From Pomphorhynchus laevis (Eukaryota > Acanthocephala > Palaeacanthocephala > Echinorhynchida > Pomphorhynchidae): a stretch of 64,000 nucleotides of DNA. Location: assembly GCA_012934845.2 (NCBI GenBank), contig WNNJ02002532.1:62001-126000 (forward strand), written 5' to 3'. Below the pieces are notes generated by a model. That model was not told the origin of the DNA, searched no databases, and was given only the letters and a program-made list of their open reading frames with translations. The position numbers and the translations under genes are program-made. Positions 1-10,315 of the stretch are shown here, one piece after another (position 1 is the first letter of the stretch; the number at the start of each line of letters is the position of its first letter).

Positions 1-10
1 AAATACTTAT

Positions 11-232
11 TTAATTCCGTTGCCCAGGAAATTGTTTATTCAAGTGAATGCTTTTTAATCGTTTCATTATGAATGATTCACGCTTTTTTATTTTTAGCGA
101 AGATATATCTTTCAGATTCTCACTTTCCCCGACCGCGATTTTTTCAAAAGTTTTTCGTCTGTTCAATTTAAAATCTGATTCAGTAGATGACCAGGTATTC
201 AAAATATTTTTGACTTTATTTTTACAAATCAC
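11..232 (-). CDS. Unrecognised lysine-rich ORF, possibly a terminal exon
   Basis: An open frame of about 70 codons reads leftwards and ends with TAA near base 11. It is lysine- and serine-rich and has a balanced amino-acid mix, unlike the Phe/Ile/Tyr-rich noise ORFs of AT spacer. I recognise no domain, signal peptide or membrane segment. No convincing splice acceptor was found upstream (to the right). It could be the last exon of a gene or a chance frame. Confidence 0.2.
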   Translation of the reverse strand: MICKNKVKNILNTWSSTESDFKLNRRKTFEKIAVGESENLKDISSLKIKKRESFIMKRLKSIHLNKQFPGQRN

Positions 233-427
233 ACACCAAAACCTTAAATATTACAAAACGACGATAGTGTTCGTTATATTCTTTGTTTAAGTCTACCATG
301 TAAACTTAATATTTATCAAATTTTAAATATTTTTGCGTTAATGATTTTTCGCAATTGAAATTTTATAATTTGTTTTTGAAAGTATTTTTCAACAATTTTT
401 ATTCAATAAGCAATTTATTCAATTTTT

Positions 428-858
428 AGCAATTTTTATTCAATAAGTGAACAAATTTATCCGGGTAGCCTCATTCTTAATTAAACCAATATCAATGATA
501 AAGAAGGTATATATCTAGATATGAACATTAAATTAACATTAACTAAAACTACTATTAATTTATATCGTAAAGATGACATTTAAATTTACAAGAAACATTT
601 TTGCATGAGCATTCATGCATACCATATAATATAAAATATAATACATTAAATAATGAAATTTTAAGAATTGCAACAATATGTAATGATATTGGCTTTCTTC
701 AAAATCATTTAAATAATTTAATAGATACATATTTTAAACTAGGTTACTATAAAAATAACATCAAGCAGAAAATAGTAAAATATATAAATCAACACAATAA
801 TATAAAGAATAAATTTAAACTCTTAAGTGGCAAATTTTTATGGATGGATAATAAATAA
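428..858 (+). pseudogene. Penelope-like element RT, 5'-truncated C-terminal fragment
   Basis: The conceptual product matches the end of the longer copy on the minus strand at 38254-39970. It starts in the segment after the YIDD box (YLDMNIKLT-like, 520-550) and runs to the shared C-terminus (LLSGKFLWMDNK, stop at 856-858). The frame is broken near 578, where one base is lost before the KFTRN segment, so only codons from about 601 are open. The copy is 5'-truncated at about 428, as expected for target-primed retroelement insertion. It is one of four RT-derived copies in the window. Confidence 0.75.
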
Positions 859-1235
859 TATACTTTGCATTAGAATAAGATACTAGATAGTTATTTCAGA
901 GGAAATACATCATTAGCATGTATTTGGCCCCGCTGCTATGCTGGGTAGAGGAGTTAGGGGCCGAAACCTGATAGCATAGCAGTTCCTCCTGATGACCTCT
1001 AATTCTTATTCTGATACAACGTCTGTTATTTATTAGTCAATTCATAAAAATGACGTTTATTTTAAATTTTATTTTTTATTTTAACTTGATTTAAATTATA
1101 GAAAATCTAAAAACAATTATTAATTTTATTATTTAATTATTACTTTTTGATTTAGCATTATTATGTTTTGTTTATTTTATAATTATATTAAATACGTAGA
1201 CTCAGTTAGTTGATTTGATTAGTTTATCAAATCAT
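859..1235 (+). repeat. 3' UTR of the Penelope-like element
   Basis: This non-coding sequence follows the RT stop codon and recurs downstream of the RT at 37855-38253 (inverted) and partly at 16550-16909 (inverted). Orphan copies lie near 9.0-9.6 kb and 11.4 kb. It contains a GC-rich core (926-1000) followed by AT-rich tail sequence. Its far end is a shared block containing the complement of GTCTACGTATTT (about 1195), which probably marks the 3' terminus of the element. Confidence 0.6.
926..982 (+). other. Pseudoknot-capable core of the Penelope 3' UTR
   Basis: Two helices interleave. Stem 1 is GGCCCC (926-931) with GGGGCC (957-962). Stem 2 is CTGCTATGCT (933-942) with AGCATAGCAG (973-982). 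The order S1-S2-S1'-S2' is an H-type pseudoknot. Other copies keep stem 1 with changed bases: GGCCCC/GGGGTC near 16.8 kb and GATCCC/GGGGTC near 9.5 kb, all still pairable. Stem 2 is perfect here but imperfect in the other copies. Confidence 0.4.
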
Positions 1236-2648
1236 TATTTATTTATCATTTTATTACTCACCAATTATATCGATAATATTATATCGTAATATTAATCACT
1301 TCGTTAATTTAATCACTTCTCGATTCTTCGTTGCCGTGCTTTGGCGTTTGCATTCGTTTCCATTGGGACTTAGTGCCTACGTTATAAATGTTAGAATCGA
1401 GTTTTTTGTTCATTATGTATTACCAATTAACAAAAAAAATATTAAATTTAAAATAACATGTTTTAATCCCTTAAATTTTTAACGATATCAAATTTGCTAC
1501 GTTGATCGTCGATTTGTCACGACACTTCATTTTACATTTATCTACCTTATGTCTCTTAGTTTTTCAAAACTAAATTTTTGGTTGAGAAATGGAGTTTAGC
1601 AGTCGTCTGGTTTGGTCCTTGTGAAGTTTAATTTGAGTATGTTTCCATTTATATTTTATTAAAGTTATATATGTTTCTACTAAAACATTTAGCATTCACT
1701 TAATATATAGCTTATCCTAGTATCCTTATATCCTATATCCTTATATAGCTTATTATACTTTTGAAATTTGTAAACATTCACGTACAAATTTTATTAAGGA
1801 ATTTAGTAATAATTTTATTGATACGGCCACCACAATGATGCCTGCACTTCGTACAGCCAGTGTATTATCATCTGCAAATGGAATGTTGATTTTGACGGCT
1901 TCGTCAATTGTAAGATACATTTTATTATTTATCATTTGCAGCTGTATTTTCACTGATATTTAAGTTTTTACTAAACTAAGTGATCAAGTTTTAAACTTAT
2001 TTTTGATTACAATTATTCGTGCTATCCAAAAATGCTATTACTGAACAATAGAACAATTTAATTCTATCAAATGCATTTGATCGTGTTAGTCACCTTCTTT
2101 AATTAGTAAAGCTTGTGCAGTTCAAGAAGAATCGCTTGCAAAGATTGACTTTCGGCAACATAAAATATGATGCTTGCGCTATTTAAGAATGTGCTTGTAC
2201 TAATCGACTTGTACTAGACAAGTCGATTTCTGAACATTACTGGATTACAGTCTCTGAAGAGTTAAGGATCTAAACTAAGTGATCAAGTTTTAAAATTATT
2301 CGTGCTATCCAAAAATGCTACTACTGAACAATAAAATAAACACATTTTGAATGTCATGTACTTATTTTCATTGTAGATGAAGAAAACAACATTAAAAACA
2401 ATCGATGTTATTACTTGTAATAAAAAGTCACCCAAATTACAGAATGCTTTTAACAAAAACTTTATTAAATAATTTTAAGTTATTAAAATTCTTTAATAAA
2501 TCTGAATGTTATTTCGTTAATGGTTTCCTTTATATGCTCGTTTATATATTAATATATTATAATATAATATAACATAATATTATCATAATAGTGTTGCCTC
2601 TGTTAACAATTATAACATGTAATAAAATAAATTCTTTGAGAGTTTGTT
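1236..2648. other. AT-rich spacer
   Basis: Apart from the weak minus-strand ORF at 1753-1953, no coding region is recognisable. A short direct repeat (about ACTAAGTGATCAAGTTTTAAA...CGTGCTATCCAAAAATGCTA) occurs near 1974-2045 and 2274-2330. Confidence 0.5.
1753..1953 (-). CDS. Unrecognised small ORF with weak Pcc1/LAGE3-like pattern
   Basis: A 66-codon frame ends in TAA and has a possible acceptor (ATATCAG) just upstream on its strand. The second half (DNTLAVRS then SIKLLLNSLIKFVRECL) resembles the last beta-strand and helix of the KEOPS subunit Pcc1/LAGE3. The first half has an INIPF-like strand. The roughly 35 residues that normally separate these parts are missing. The likeness is from memory of the family pattern only and may be chance. 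Confidence 0.2.
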   Translation of the reverse strand: MKIQLQMINNKMYLTIDEAVKINIPFADDNTLAVRSAGIIVVAVSIKLLLNSLIKFVRECLQISKV

Positions 2649-2943
2649 AAATTTTTTTATTAATAAAATTTATTTCATTAAATTTTATTAATAAAATTTA
2701 ATGAAATTAAAATAAAAAAATGTTTAATTAAATTTTATTAAAATTTCATTAAATTTTAATTTTTTATTTAAATTTATTTCATACAAATTTTTTTATTAAT
2801 AAAATTTATTTCATTAAATTTTATTAATAAAATTTAATGAAATTAAAATAAAAAAATGTTTAATTAAATTTTATTAAAATTTCATTAAATTTTAATTTTT
2901 TATTTAAATTTATTTCATACAAATTTTTTTATTAATAAAATTT
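2649..2943. repeat. 136-bp tandem duplication
   Basis: The block starting AAATTTTTTTATTAATAAAA at 2649 recurs essentially unchanged at 2785 and begins a third time at 2921, a period of 136 bp over about 2.2 copies. Each unit is itself built of inverted ATTAATAAAATTTAAT-type segments. No coding content. Confidence 0.85.
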
Positions 2944-3324
2944 TTTAGCGTGTAATTAAATTTTTGGTTATTTATGGCTTTTTATGCGAATCTTATACAA
3001 ACGAAAAAAAATATTGCATGACTTGCCAGATTAGAATAAAACATGCGTTAGTTTCCATCCTGTATAAAAGTCAGATTATTAAATAACTCAAGATAAATAT
3101 ATTAAAGATATATATCTTTAATAATGTATAGATATTAAATTATAATAATGTATAATATTATAATGTATAGATATATTTAATATCTTGAACGTTTTAATTA
3201 TCTGAATTCTGACTTTGATTGTCATATAAAACATTCATAAAATTCTTTCTCGGTTTTATCGAAACAATTCGTATAATTTTTAAATTAGACGAATTGTCAG
3301 GATTAAAATTAACTTTGGTTCTTT

Positions 3325-4167
3325 ATGATGGATTTTTACAATACAATGTTTAAAACTATGTTTGAAGGTACTAAACTGAAAGTATTGCAAAATATGGTGT
3401 CTTTGTGGCTGATAAAGAATTCAAGAGTGTGTAGTTGTGGGATCAGTATGAATCTGATCAAAAAGAAGGGTGCCATATATGGATATATACTGGTATGCAA
3501 AACTTCATCTCATAGAAAAGAATTGTCTGTGAGGCATGAGTCTCTTTAACAGAATTTTAGAAAATCCTTTGAAGATATTTTGCAGTTTTTCTGTTTGTGG
3601 GCCAAGGATGATATGCAAAACTCCATTTATTCTTTTATAAAACTTAATAAAAATACTGTTTCAGAATGGTGTTTAATGTGTAGAGTCGTTTGCCATGAGG
3701 TCCTTTATGATTCTAATACAAGACTTGGAGGTATAAATGGCAATGGCTCGCCTAAATTAGTGGAGATAGACGAGTCTTTATTTTTTAGACGGAAGTATTA
3801 TGTAGGCCGCTATGTAGATGCTAAATGGGTTTTTGGTCTCATAGAAAGAGGAACAAGAGAATGTGTTCTTGTTCTGGTGACAGATATGAGTGCTTCGACT
3901 TTAATACCTATTATATAAGCCTTTATATCTCCGGGGACTTTAATAATAAGTAATAAGTGGAGGTCGTATGCCCGACTAGGAGATAGTGGTGACTTTGAAC
4001 ATAAAAGTGTTAACCACTGTTATAATTTTGTTTCCCCAGAAGATCCAATGGTTCATACCCAGAGCATCGAGAATTTATGGCTTTACGCCAAAAATAAGTT
4101 GAAGTCACAATATGGGACTCATAGAAAGATGTTGGAAGGTTACCTGGTTGAATTCATGTTTAAATAG
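3325..4167 (+). pseudogene. Merlin/ISXO2-like DDE transposase, inactivated
   Basis: One continuous frame of 281 codons ends at TAG 4165-4167, with two premature TAA codons (3547 and 3916). In order: an N-terminal zinc-ribbon-like segment (CSCG at about residue 36, a second Cys about 20 residues on), a helical linker, then the ISXO2/IS1595 core. The core shows VEIDES (first Asp), KWVFGLIERG, STLIPII, PGTLIIS, VNHCYNFV, and HTQSIENLW with the catalytic Glu, ending YLVEFMFK. The second catalytic position, normally S-D-x-W, reads SNKW (Asp to Asn). The second TAA falls where the family often has Gln, consistent with CAA to TAA decay. Length matches the family. Two stops plus the lost Asp mean it is inactive. 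Confidence 0.87.
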
Positions 4168-4319
4168 AGGAATCCTATTAAGAGAAAAAGGTTCTATCAT
4201 TTTTTAATATTGCTGTCTTCTTTCTATGATTAAATAAGCTTTATAATTTAAATTTGTATGTTTTTCTTTATATTATTTACATTTTATTTTTTTCCTCTCT
4301 TTTTATAATTGTTCAAATA

Positions 4320-4445
4320 CGGCATGAAATATCAAAAACGGCGTGAAATATCAAAAACGGCGTGAAATATCAAAAACGGCGTGAAATATCAAAAACGACG
4401 TGAAATATCAAAAACGGCATGAAATATCAAAAACAGCATGAAACC
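4320..4445. repeat. 19-bp minisatellite
   Basis: Six full copies and a partial seventh of CGGCGTGAAATATCAAAAA, differing only at two or three positions (CGGCATG, CGACGTG, CAGCATG). Confidence 0.9.
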
Positions 4446-4455
4446 ATAAAGAACC

Positions 4456-5306
4456 AATTTTTTTATAAATTCAAAAAAGTTTCTCGTCTTTCTTTTCTTT
4501 TAAAATTGGATTACTTATCCAATTTATTCTTAATGGCATCTACGAGGCTAGTGTAATGTTCGAGCTGTCATGCAAAATTTCTACAAAAATTAGATGTGAA
4601 TAAAAATTCGGGAGACACCGTGCAGTGCCTTATAACAAAATTCGTCCGACTGTGAGTTTAACTAGAATAAGGGATATAAGCCTCAACTCTAACAAAGATT
4701 ATTACATAACCCGAAATGTAGCGGTGAAATCAACAGCATACTCATATTTCATAAAACAGATGTGATCCATTTTATGGATACTGTGAATCACATAATTGTT
4801 GTGTTTAAATTTCTACCTCATTAAAGTTCAGTTCAGTTTGTAAATTAACTTACTGATAAATTGAAAATATTTATGATATTTTATTAATATTATTATATTT
4901 ATAAAATATTATTATTTATAATGTTATATTATTATATAGTATATAATATTATAATATAATATTATAATTATATTATTATATAAAATTGTATAAATTATAT
5001 AATTTATATATAAATTATTATGTGAGTTCGCTGTATAAAAGCGTCACAATTTTGACAATTAATACATTTGTTTATTAGCGACTGTAAATAGTTTTATATT
5101 CAAAGTTATTTTATTAATTAAAATATTATATGTATGCTTTAAGTCAAAAATTGACAATTTCTTGAAAATTCTTTAAATTAAAATTCTTCACTAATTTTAA
5201 AAATTTGTGATATGTTTAAATAACGAAATAAAAAATGAATATTCCTCTTTTAATTTACAAATTTTTAATAAAGTCATGATTTTTTAGTTTTCTTAGCTAT
5301 AAAAGG
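4456..5306. other. AT-rich spacer
   Basis: No gene, RNA or mobile-element coding sequence recognised. Contains alternating TATAATATTA-type runs at 4870-5010. Confidence 0.5.
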
Positions 5307-5440
5307 TCCTATAAAGTCGCATCAAGAGATGCCTTTTCGAAATGTCTTTTTACAGGACATCTCTAAATGTATTACACTATGAACGAGTTCGTAATGGTTT
5401 TACTTAAAATCAACAAGTCGGAAATAATTTTTTATTTACT
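5307..5440 (+). repeat. Dispersed repeat, copy 1
   Basis: Shares GAGTTCGTAATG..TTTTACTTAAAATCAACAAGTCG and neighbouring sequence with the copy at 6738-6870, in the same orientation. One copy is just upstream of the visible mitofusin exons and the other is in the following intron. Confidence 0.7.
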
Positions 5441-5784
5441 ATAAAAATTGTAACTCGATAAAGTTTTATCACCTGTAGCTAATCCGCAACAGCTAGTAAG
5501 CAATCTATATTTCCTTAATCAGGTAATTATTAGTATACAGTTATCCCACTGACTGTATATGTCTTTGACTGATAAGGCCAAACTCGATAAAATAAATAAT
5601 TATGCTCAACTAATATGCCATAGAAAAACTTAAATCACTACTGAGTATACACAATAATATGATTAAAAACAAGGCGCATATGATTTTGTACATTGACAGG
5701 ACAGATAACTTTTCTATTAAGAACCTTATAAATCTTCATTTAAAACTAGCTCGTATTGTAAAGCTACGCCCTTCGTTTCTATAC

Positions 5785-5822
5785 GCAACAGTATGCTAAT
5801 TGAAAAATTAGCATACTGTTGC
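5785..5822. repeat. Perfect 17-bp hairpin with GAAA loop
   Basis: GCAACAGTATGCTAATT (5785-5801) is followed by GAAA and its exact reverse complement (5806-5822). The right arm runs into a small open frame that may be an upstream mitofusin exon, so this looks like a local inverted duplication made by template switching. Confidence 0.85.
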
Positions 5823-6066
5823 AAGAAAAATGCTAATTGGGCATTACCCATCGTGGGCTTTCTTTTCGTCTTTTTTCTGCGTTCACACTGTAAATCAGTA
5901 AGCAAATATAGATGCTTATTTGCCTATTTTAAAGTAACGAATCAATCAATTATAAATAATTTTAATATTAATATTTTTAAAATTTATTTAAATTTAATAT
6001 TTTTTGTAATATATGTCGAGGCAATGCGAATTTCGTAATTCTATTTTGTCTTTAAATTATTTTTAG

Positions 6067-8750
6067 GTTTGGAAAGGTATTGGATGGAGATTCGTTTTGA
6101 TATGCGTAGGAGCATATGGATTGATATTTGCATATGAGCGATTAATGTGGACTCGAAAAGCCCAGGAATTGCAGTTCAAACGTCAGTATGTGGACTATGC
6201 GGCTAATAAATTATATTCAATGATTGATATGATAAGTGGAAATGCCAGTCATCAGGTATAATAAAATAAATTTGATAATTTGATAAAATATTAAATGATA
6301 AAATATTTGAATTGTGAAAATTTGTATATTTGAAATATACAAATTCAATCAATTGAAATGTTTGAAATTTAATTATGGCTCTTTCATTTGTATTTCTATA
6401 ATTTATAAATGTTTAAATTATTAAATGTTTACTTCTGCGGTGATAATGTGTTCAGAAATTCTCGTCTACCAGAACATTAGAGCAAATACCGCTATATTTG
6501 CTATCCCTAGTAACAATAAGCATAATTAAATAAAATATAAAATAAATTTAATATTTAGTACATTATTTGATTATTTAATATATTAAATAATTATAATATA
6601 ATATATTATAATATAATATAATTATAATAATAATTATAATATATATTAATTATAATATAATATAATTATAATATATTATTTATATATTAATAATATACAT
6701 ATTTATTTAATAATATAAAAACTTAATAAAATATTATTTCCTATAAATAGGCATTACGAAGTTTATATGATTTTTAAATTTCCTTTTACTAGGCATCCCA
6801 AACAGTATCACACTCTGAAAGAGTTCGTAATGTTTTTACTTAAAATCAACAAGTCGAAACTAATTTTTTTAAATTAATCGAAGTAAACTAATTAATATAA
6901 ATACAATTGAAATATAAATTATTTTTGATAATATAGATAATCAATATAGTATAGCAAATCAATATAAATTGATATAACTGGACATAATTTCAAATTTATT
7001 GGACCGGGCAAACGGTATGATTTTATCCACTTTATTTTTTTTATTTTTATATAATCTTTATGATCATTAAATGTTTAGTATGCGGATCATCAAATCTACA
7101 GATTTTCTGATTATTTACCAAATATGCATTTTAATTTGCATTCTCAGCTGCTAATTTAATAATTCAACGTTAAAATAATGGCAGCAATTAATTTATATTA
7201 ATTGATTTTATTATTTAATTGATTGACAAATCAATATATAAATGCAAAATATTTAAATGTAATATTTAAATTTTATTTTAGAAATTTAAAAATTCGTATT
7301 TTTGTAATTTCAAAATCATTTTGCATTTTTTATTTATTCACTGTATTTTCTTGCTTAGTCATAAAACATATTTCTTAATAAAAAATAAGAATAATGTTTT
7401 GTAAATATAATAATGCTGTATTTCTGTAAACATATTCATTTAAATGTTTTTAACACAATTGTTTAAACATTAAAAGTTACTTAGACTAAGACGAATTTAA
7501 TTTTGCATATTATCCTTCTTACTGCCTCTACTACTTTTATGCCAATATGGAATTTAGACATTTTTTTGCAAATTTGATCGATTGATCGATCAATCGAATA
7601 CCCAATAATCCTATCGATTAGGTAATCATTCAAATGTACAAATCGATATTTTTATGTTATCGATTAATCGATTAAAATAAAACTTTACACGTCGTTCTTT
7701 ACAAAAAATGATAATGCATTTAAAAAAGGAAATTTGAAGCGCTGCTATTTAAATTAATAATTAATTAAAATGATCAGGCGTCGGTAATATTCGAAATTTA
7801 CCAAATAAACTGTATATAAATAATAATTTTGATGGTTATAATAAATTAAAACTTTATATGTTAAGCTATAAAATTCCAAACAAATTTTTTCTGCTTAAAC
7901 GCAGATCATCCTTTCCATTGAGAACAAAATATTTATGCATTTTCATCGTCTATTGCTATCTGGTAAAAATACTACGTTTATTGTTATAAGTTATATAAAG
8001 AGTAATTATATTTCGTAAGATTTAATATTAAACGTAGTTATTCAACTCAAATTTTGAGTAATTAATTATCGTTAATTTTCAAAAATGTTATATATTATGT
8101 ATAATATTAATTCAAGTTGTTAACGAACTCTTTAAATAGGAATAAAGAATAATCAGAGAGATTACTAGAAGGATTCAGCTGTAGTAAATATTAATACTTA
8201 TGCACATATTTGAATTATTTTAAATGAATAAACAAACTATTTTGCCTTTTATTTTTTGATGCTTTATTCGTAAAAAAGTATACAATAACACTTTGAATAT
8301 TAAGCGTAATTGATACGAAATTTACAATTTTTGTTATTTTGTAAAAATATTGCTCTTTATAGTTTTTTGATTATTATCTAAAAATATTAATATGATAATA
8401 TTAATAATGATATATTAATAATAATATGATAATTATTATATCATTACAATTGTTTAAACTTAATATATTTTTAATCTTTACAAACTATTAAGGTGCAGGA
8501 AGAATTGTCGCTGTTCTTCGCGCAAATGTGTAAATTTGTCGATGAAAGCAAAGATGAGCAACTTGATGAAATTCGAAAGCTAAAAGAGTCAAAATTTGTT
8601 TGGGCATCTATTTCAAAAAAGACTGCTAAAATAAGGTTGCAGTAAACTAAAACAAAAACTTACATTTACATGTTTATTTCTTTCAGATCAAATGCAAATT
8701 CCGCGCTTGGAAAAATTCTTAAATTTACAAAGGAATATCTAGAAGCGTAA
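6067..8750 (+). CDS. MFN: Mitofusin, last three exons (outer mitochondrial membrane fusion GTPase)
   Basis: Mitofusins tether and fuse outer mitochondrial membranes. Three exons encode the C-terminus. Exon a (6067-6255, 63 codons, after TTTTAG) begins VWKGIGWRF and holds the second membrane segment, then AYERLMWTRKAQE and GNASHQ. Exon b (8493-8635, 143 nt) begins VQEELSLFFAQMC, the start of heptad repeat 2. Exon c (8687-8750, after TTTCAG) ends KFTKEYLEA and TAA. The order and spacing match known mitofusin C-termini, with the conserved YERL.W and N.SHQVQ.EL blocks intact. The donor of exon b may be 8636 (GTTGCA) or 8642 (GTAAAC); the first gives the family length exactly. The GTPase-encoding exons were not found in the window. 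A hydrophobic frame at 5793-5915 ending before GTAAGC could be the preceding exon, but it starts inside a hairpin. Confidence 0.85.
6738..6870 (+). repeat. Dispersed repeat, copy 2 (mitofusin intron)
   Basis: Second copy of the repeat at 5307-5440, sharing GAGTTCGTAATG and ACTTAAAATCAACAAGTCG. The remainder of the intron (6871-8492) is AT-rich, with clustered ATCGATT motifs at 7575-7675, and shows no gene. Confidence 0.7.
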
Positions 8751-8858
8751 TCTCTTAATTTATATTTGATATTTTGGTGGTAAATGGAATTAACCTGAAA
8801 GATAAATCTCTCTCTTTTTCACGTTAATTTGTAATTTTAGATAAAAATGTGTTTTTTA

Positions 8859-8864
8859 AATAAA
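8859..8864 (+). terminator. Candidate poly(A) signal of mitofusin
   Basis: AATAAA lies 109 bases after the mitofusin stop codon, in T- and A-rich sequence. It is a short motif in AT-rich DNA, so only position supports it. Confidence 0.3.
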
Positions 8865-8924
8865 TTTAGCTTTTAAAATTAACAGGAAATCTGATGATCA
8901 TTAATTAAAATGTCGAGGATTCAT

Positions 8925-9045
8925 CTTAGTACAAATCAGATCAGGGAACATATTTTATTGAATTGTATTTTATGAATTGCCTAATAAATAATATACGATG
9001 TATAAGGATTAGTGGTAATCAGGAGAAATCAAAGGACACGGATCG
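8925..9045 (-). repeat. Orphan Penelope 3'-tail fragment
   Basis: Contains AATCAGATCAG, GAATTGCCTAATAAATAATATACGATG and GGATTAG..ATCAGGAGAAATC, which align to the 3' UTR next to the Penelope RT copies. Ends AAAGGACACGGATC, an ending shared with the fragment at 11380-11600 but not with the coding copies. Confidence 0.55.
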
Positions 9046-9061
9046 GTTGATACATAACATC

Positions 9062-9300
9062 AGATCAGATAACTTAGTCTACGTATTTTATACTATATGT
9101 AAACATAAATAAAGATAACTAATGAATAATTATATAAGATTTTATACAGTTTATATTTATTATACGATAGAATTTATTATTAAAACTTTTAAATAAAATT
9201 TAACTTTTATGAATTGACTAATAAATAACAAACGATGGATCAGAATAAGAATTATATGTCATCAGGAGGAACTGATATGCTATCAGCTTTCGGCATGCAT
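9062..9300 (-). repeat. Orphan Penelope 3'-tail fragment
   Basis: Starts with the terminal block GATCAGATAACTTAGTCTACG and continues through GAATTGACTAATAAATAACAAACGATG to TCAGGAGGAACTGATATGCTATCAG. This corresponds to the complement of the 3' UTR at 965-1235. No RT sequence follows, so it is a strongly 5'-truncated insertion. Confidence 0.6.
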
Positions 9301-9384
9301 TTGTATATATGCATTTGTATATTTGTATATTGCATAAATGTCATATGTTAAAGATGTCATATATTGCATATGATATATGCAATA

Positions 9385-9640
9385 TAAATTGTTACACAAT
9401 TTATATTTATATAGATAGAATTTGCAATAATATACGTTGTATCAGAATAAGGATTAGAGGTTATCATAAGAAACTGCAATGTTATCATGTTTCGACCCCT
9501 ATTCCTCGACCCAGCATAGCAGCGGGATCAAATACGCGCCAATGCCATATTTCCTCTAATGAAATTAGATAATCCAGCGCGCATCTTATTCCAATGCAAA
9601 GTATATTGTTTATTATTCATCCATATTCATTTTTCGCTTA
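9385..9640 (-). repeat. Orphan Penelope 3'-tail with diverged pseudoknot core
   Basis: In reverse complement it shows GATCCC, CTGCTATGCT, GGGGTCGAAAC and the first bases after the RT stop (ACTTTGCAT..AATAAGAT). It is therefore a 3' UTR plus the last codons of a degraded Penelope-like copy. Stem 1 of the pseudoknot core is kept by paired changes. Confidence 0.6.
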
Positions 9641-10315
9641 ATTGTTTAACCCAATTTTTTATTTCGTTTCAAATCAAAGTTAAAATTAATTTTAATTAAT
9701 TTAATTAAAATTAAATTTAATCTTTTAGGTAATAGATAGAAATCGTCAAATAAGGTAGTTGCCCACGGAGCTAGGCAACTAGCTCCCTAGTTATCAAGTA
9801 TCGTATTAAGTTATCAAGTTTCTTATTATATTAATATATTTCTTATACATTCTTGGCAAGAATGTATTGTTCTATTATAACTTGTTATTTTGATGCAGTT
9901 CATTATCACCGAGAAGGTAAAATTTGAGGATTCCTTCTTTTGCTTTTAAAAATAAAGATAATTGTTTATATTAATATATATTAGTATATTAATATACTAA
10001 TATAATATTAGTATAATAAATTATTAATATATTGTTTATTATTCATAAAAAATTTTCCTTAATAGTTTAAATATATTTTTAATAAGATGTTGTAAATATT
10101 AATATTATTAATATTTTAATAATATTAATATATTAATATATTAATAATTAGAAAGTCGAGATTGAATTTTAAATTTATTTTTTTGTTGATAAAAACAGTT
10201 CATCAATGCTCTGGAAGCGAGCCGTGAACCTATTTAAATATTATTTATAAAATTGATTTGGTTATTAATGTAGAGAGAATTAAAAAAATTATTTAAATAT
10301 CTAAATATAAAAGAG

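Larger units (their letters stand above)
3316..4455 (+). mobile_element. Merlin (IS1595/IS1016-type) DNA transposon, decayed
   Basis: A DDE transposase ORF is flanked by a candidate 13-bp inverted repeat: TTGGTTCTTTATG at about 3314-3326 and its complement at about 4445-4457. The left repeat overlaps the first codon, which is unusual, so these ends are tentative. No clear 8-9-bp target duplication is visible. A 19-bp minisatellite sits just inside the right end. Confidence 0.55.

Noticed and set aside
926-982. HDV-like ribozyme, since the P1-P2-P1'-P2' order matches
   Set aside because: There is no P3 hairpin, no room for P4, and the region expected to hold the catalytic C is only ten bases.
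940-1000. Hammerhead reading of the Penelope 3' UTR (CGAAAC then CTGATGA)
   Set aside because: GAAA lies 5' of CTGATGA, so stem II would have to be the open end. No register gives a paired stem I next to CTGATGA in any copy.
3547-3918. Alternative genetic code (TAA as Gln) because TAA sits where Gln is expected in the Merlin ORF
   Set aside because: Mitofusin and the homeobox gene end at TAA at the expected C-termini, and other relics carry TGA and TAG stops. Ordinary decay is simpler.
4320-4445. CRISPR-like array
   Set aside because: Head-to-tail 19-bp repeats without unique spacers in a eukaryotic genome; a minisatellite. The same holds for 55063-55210 and 31637-31848.
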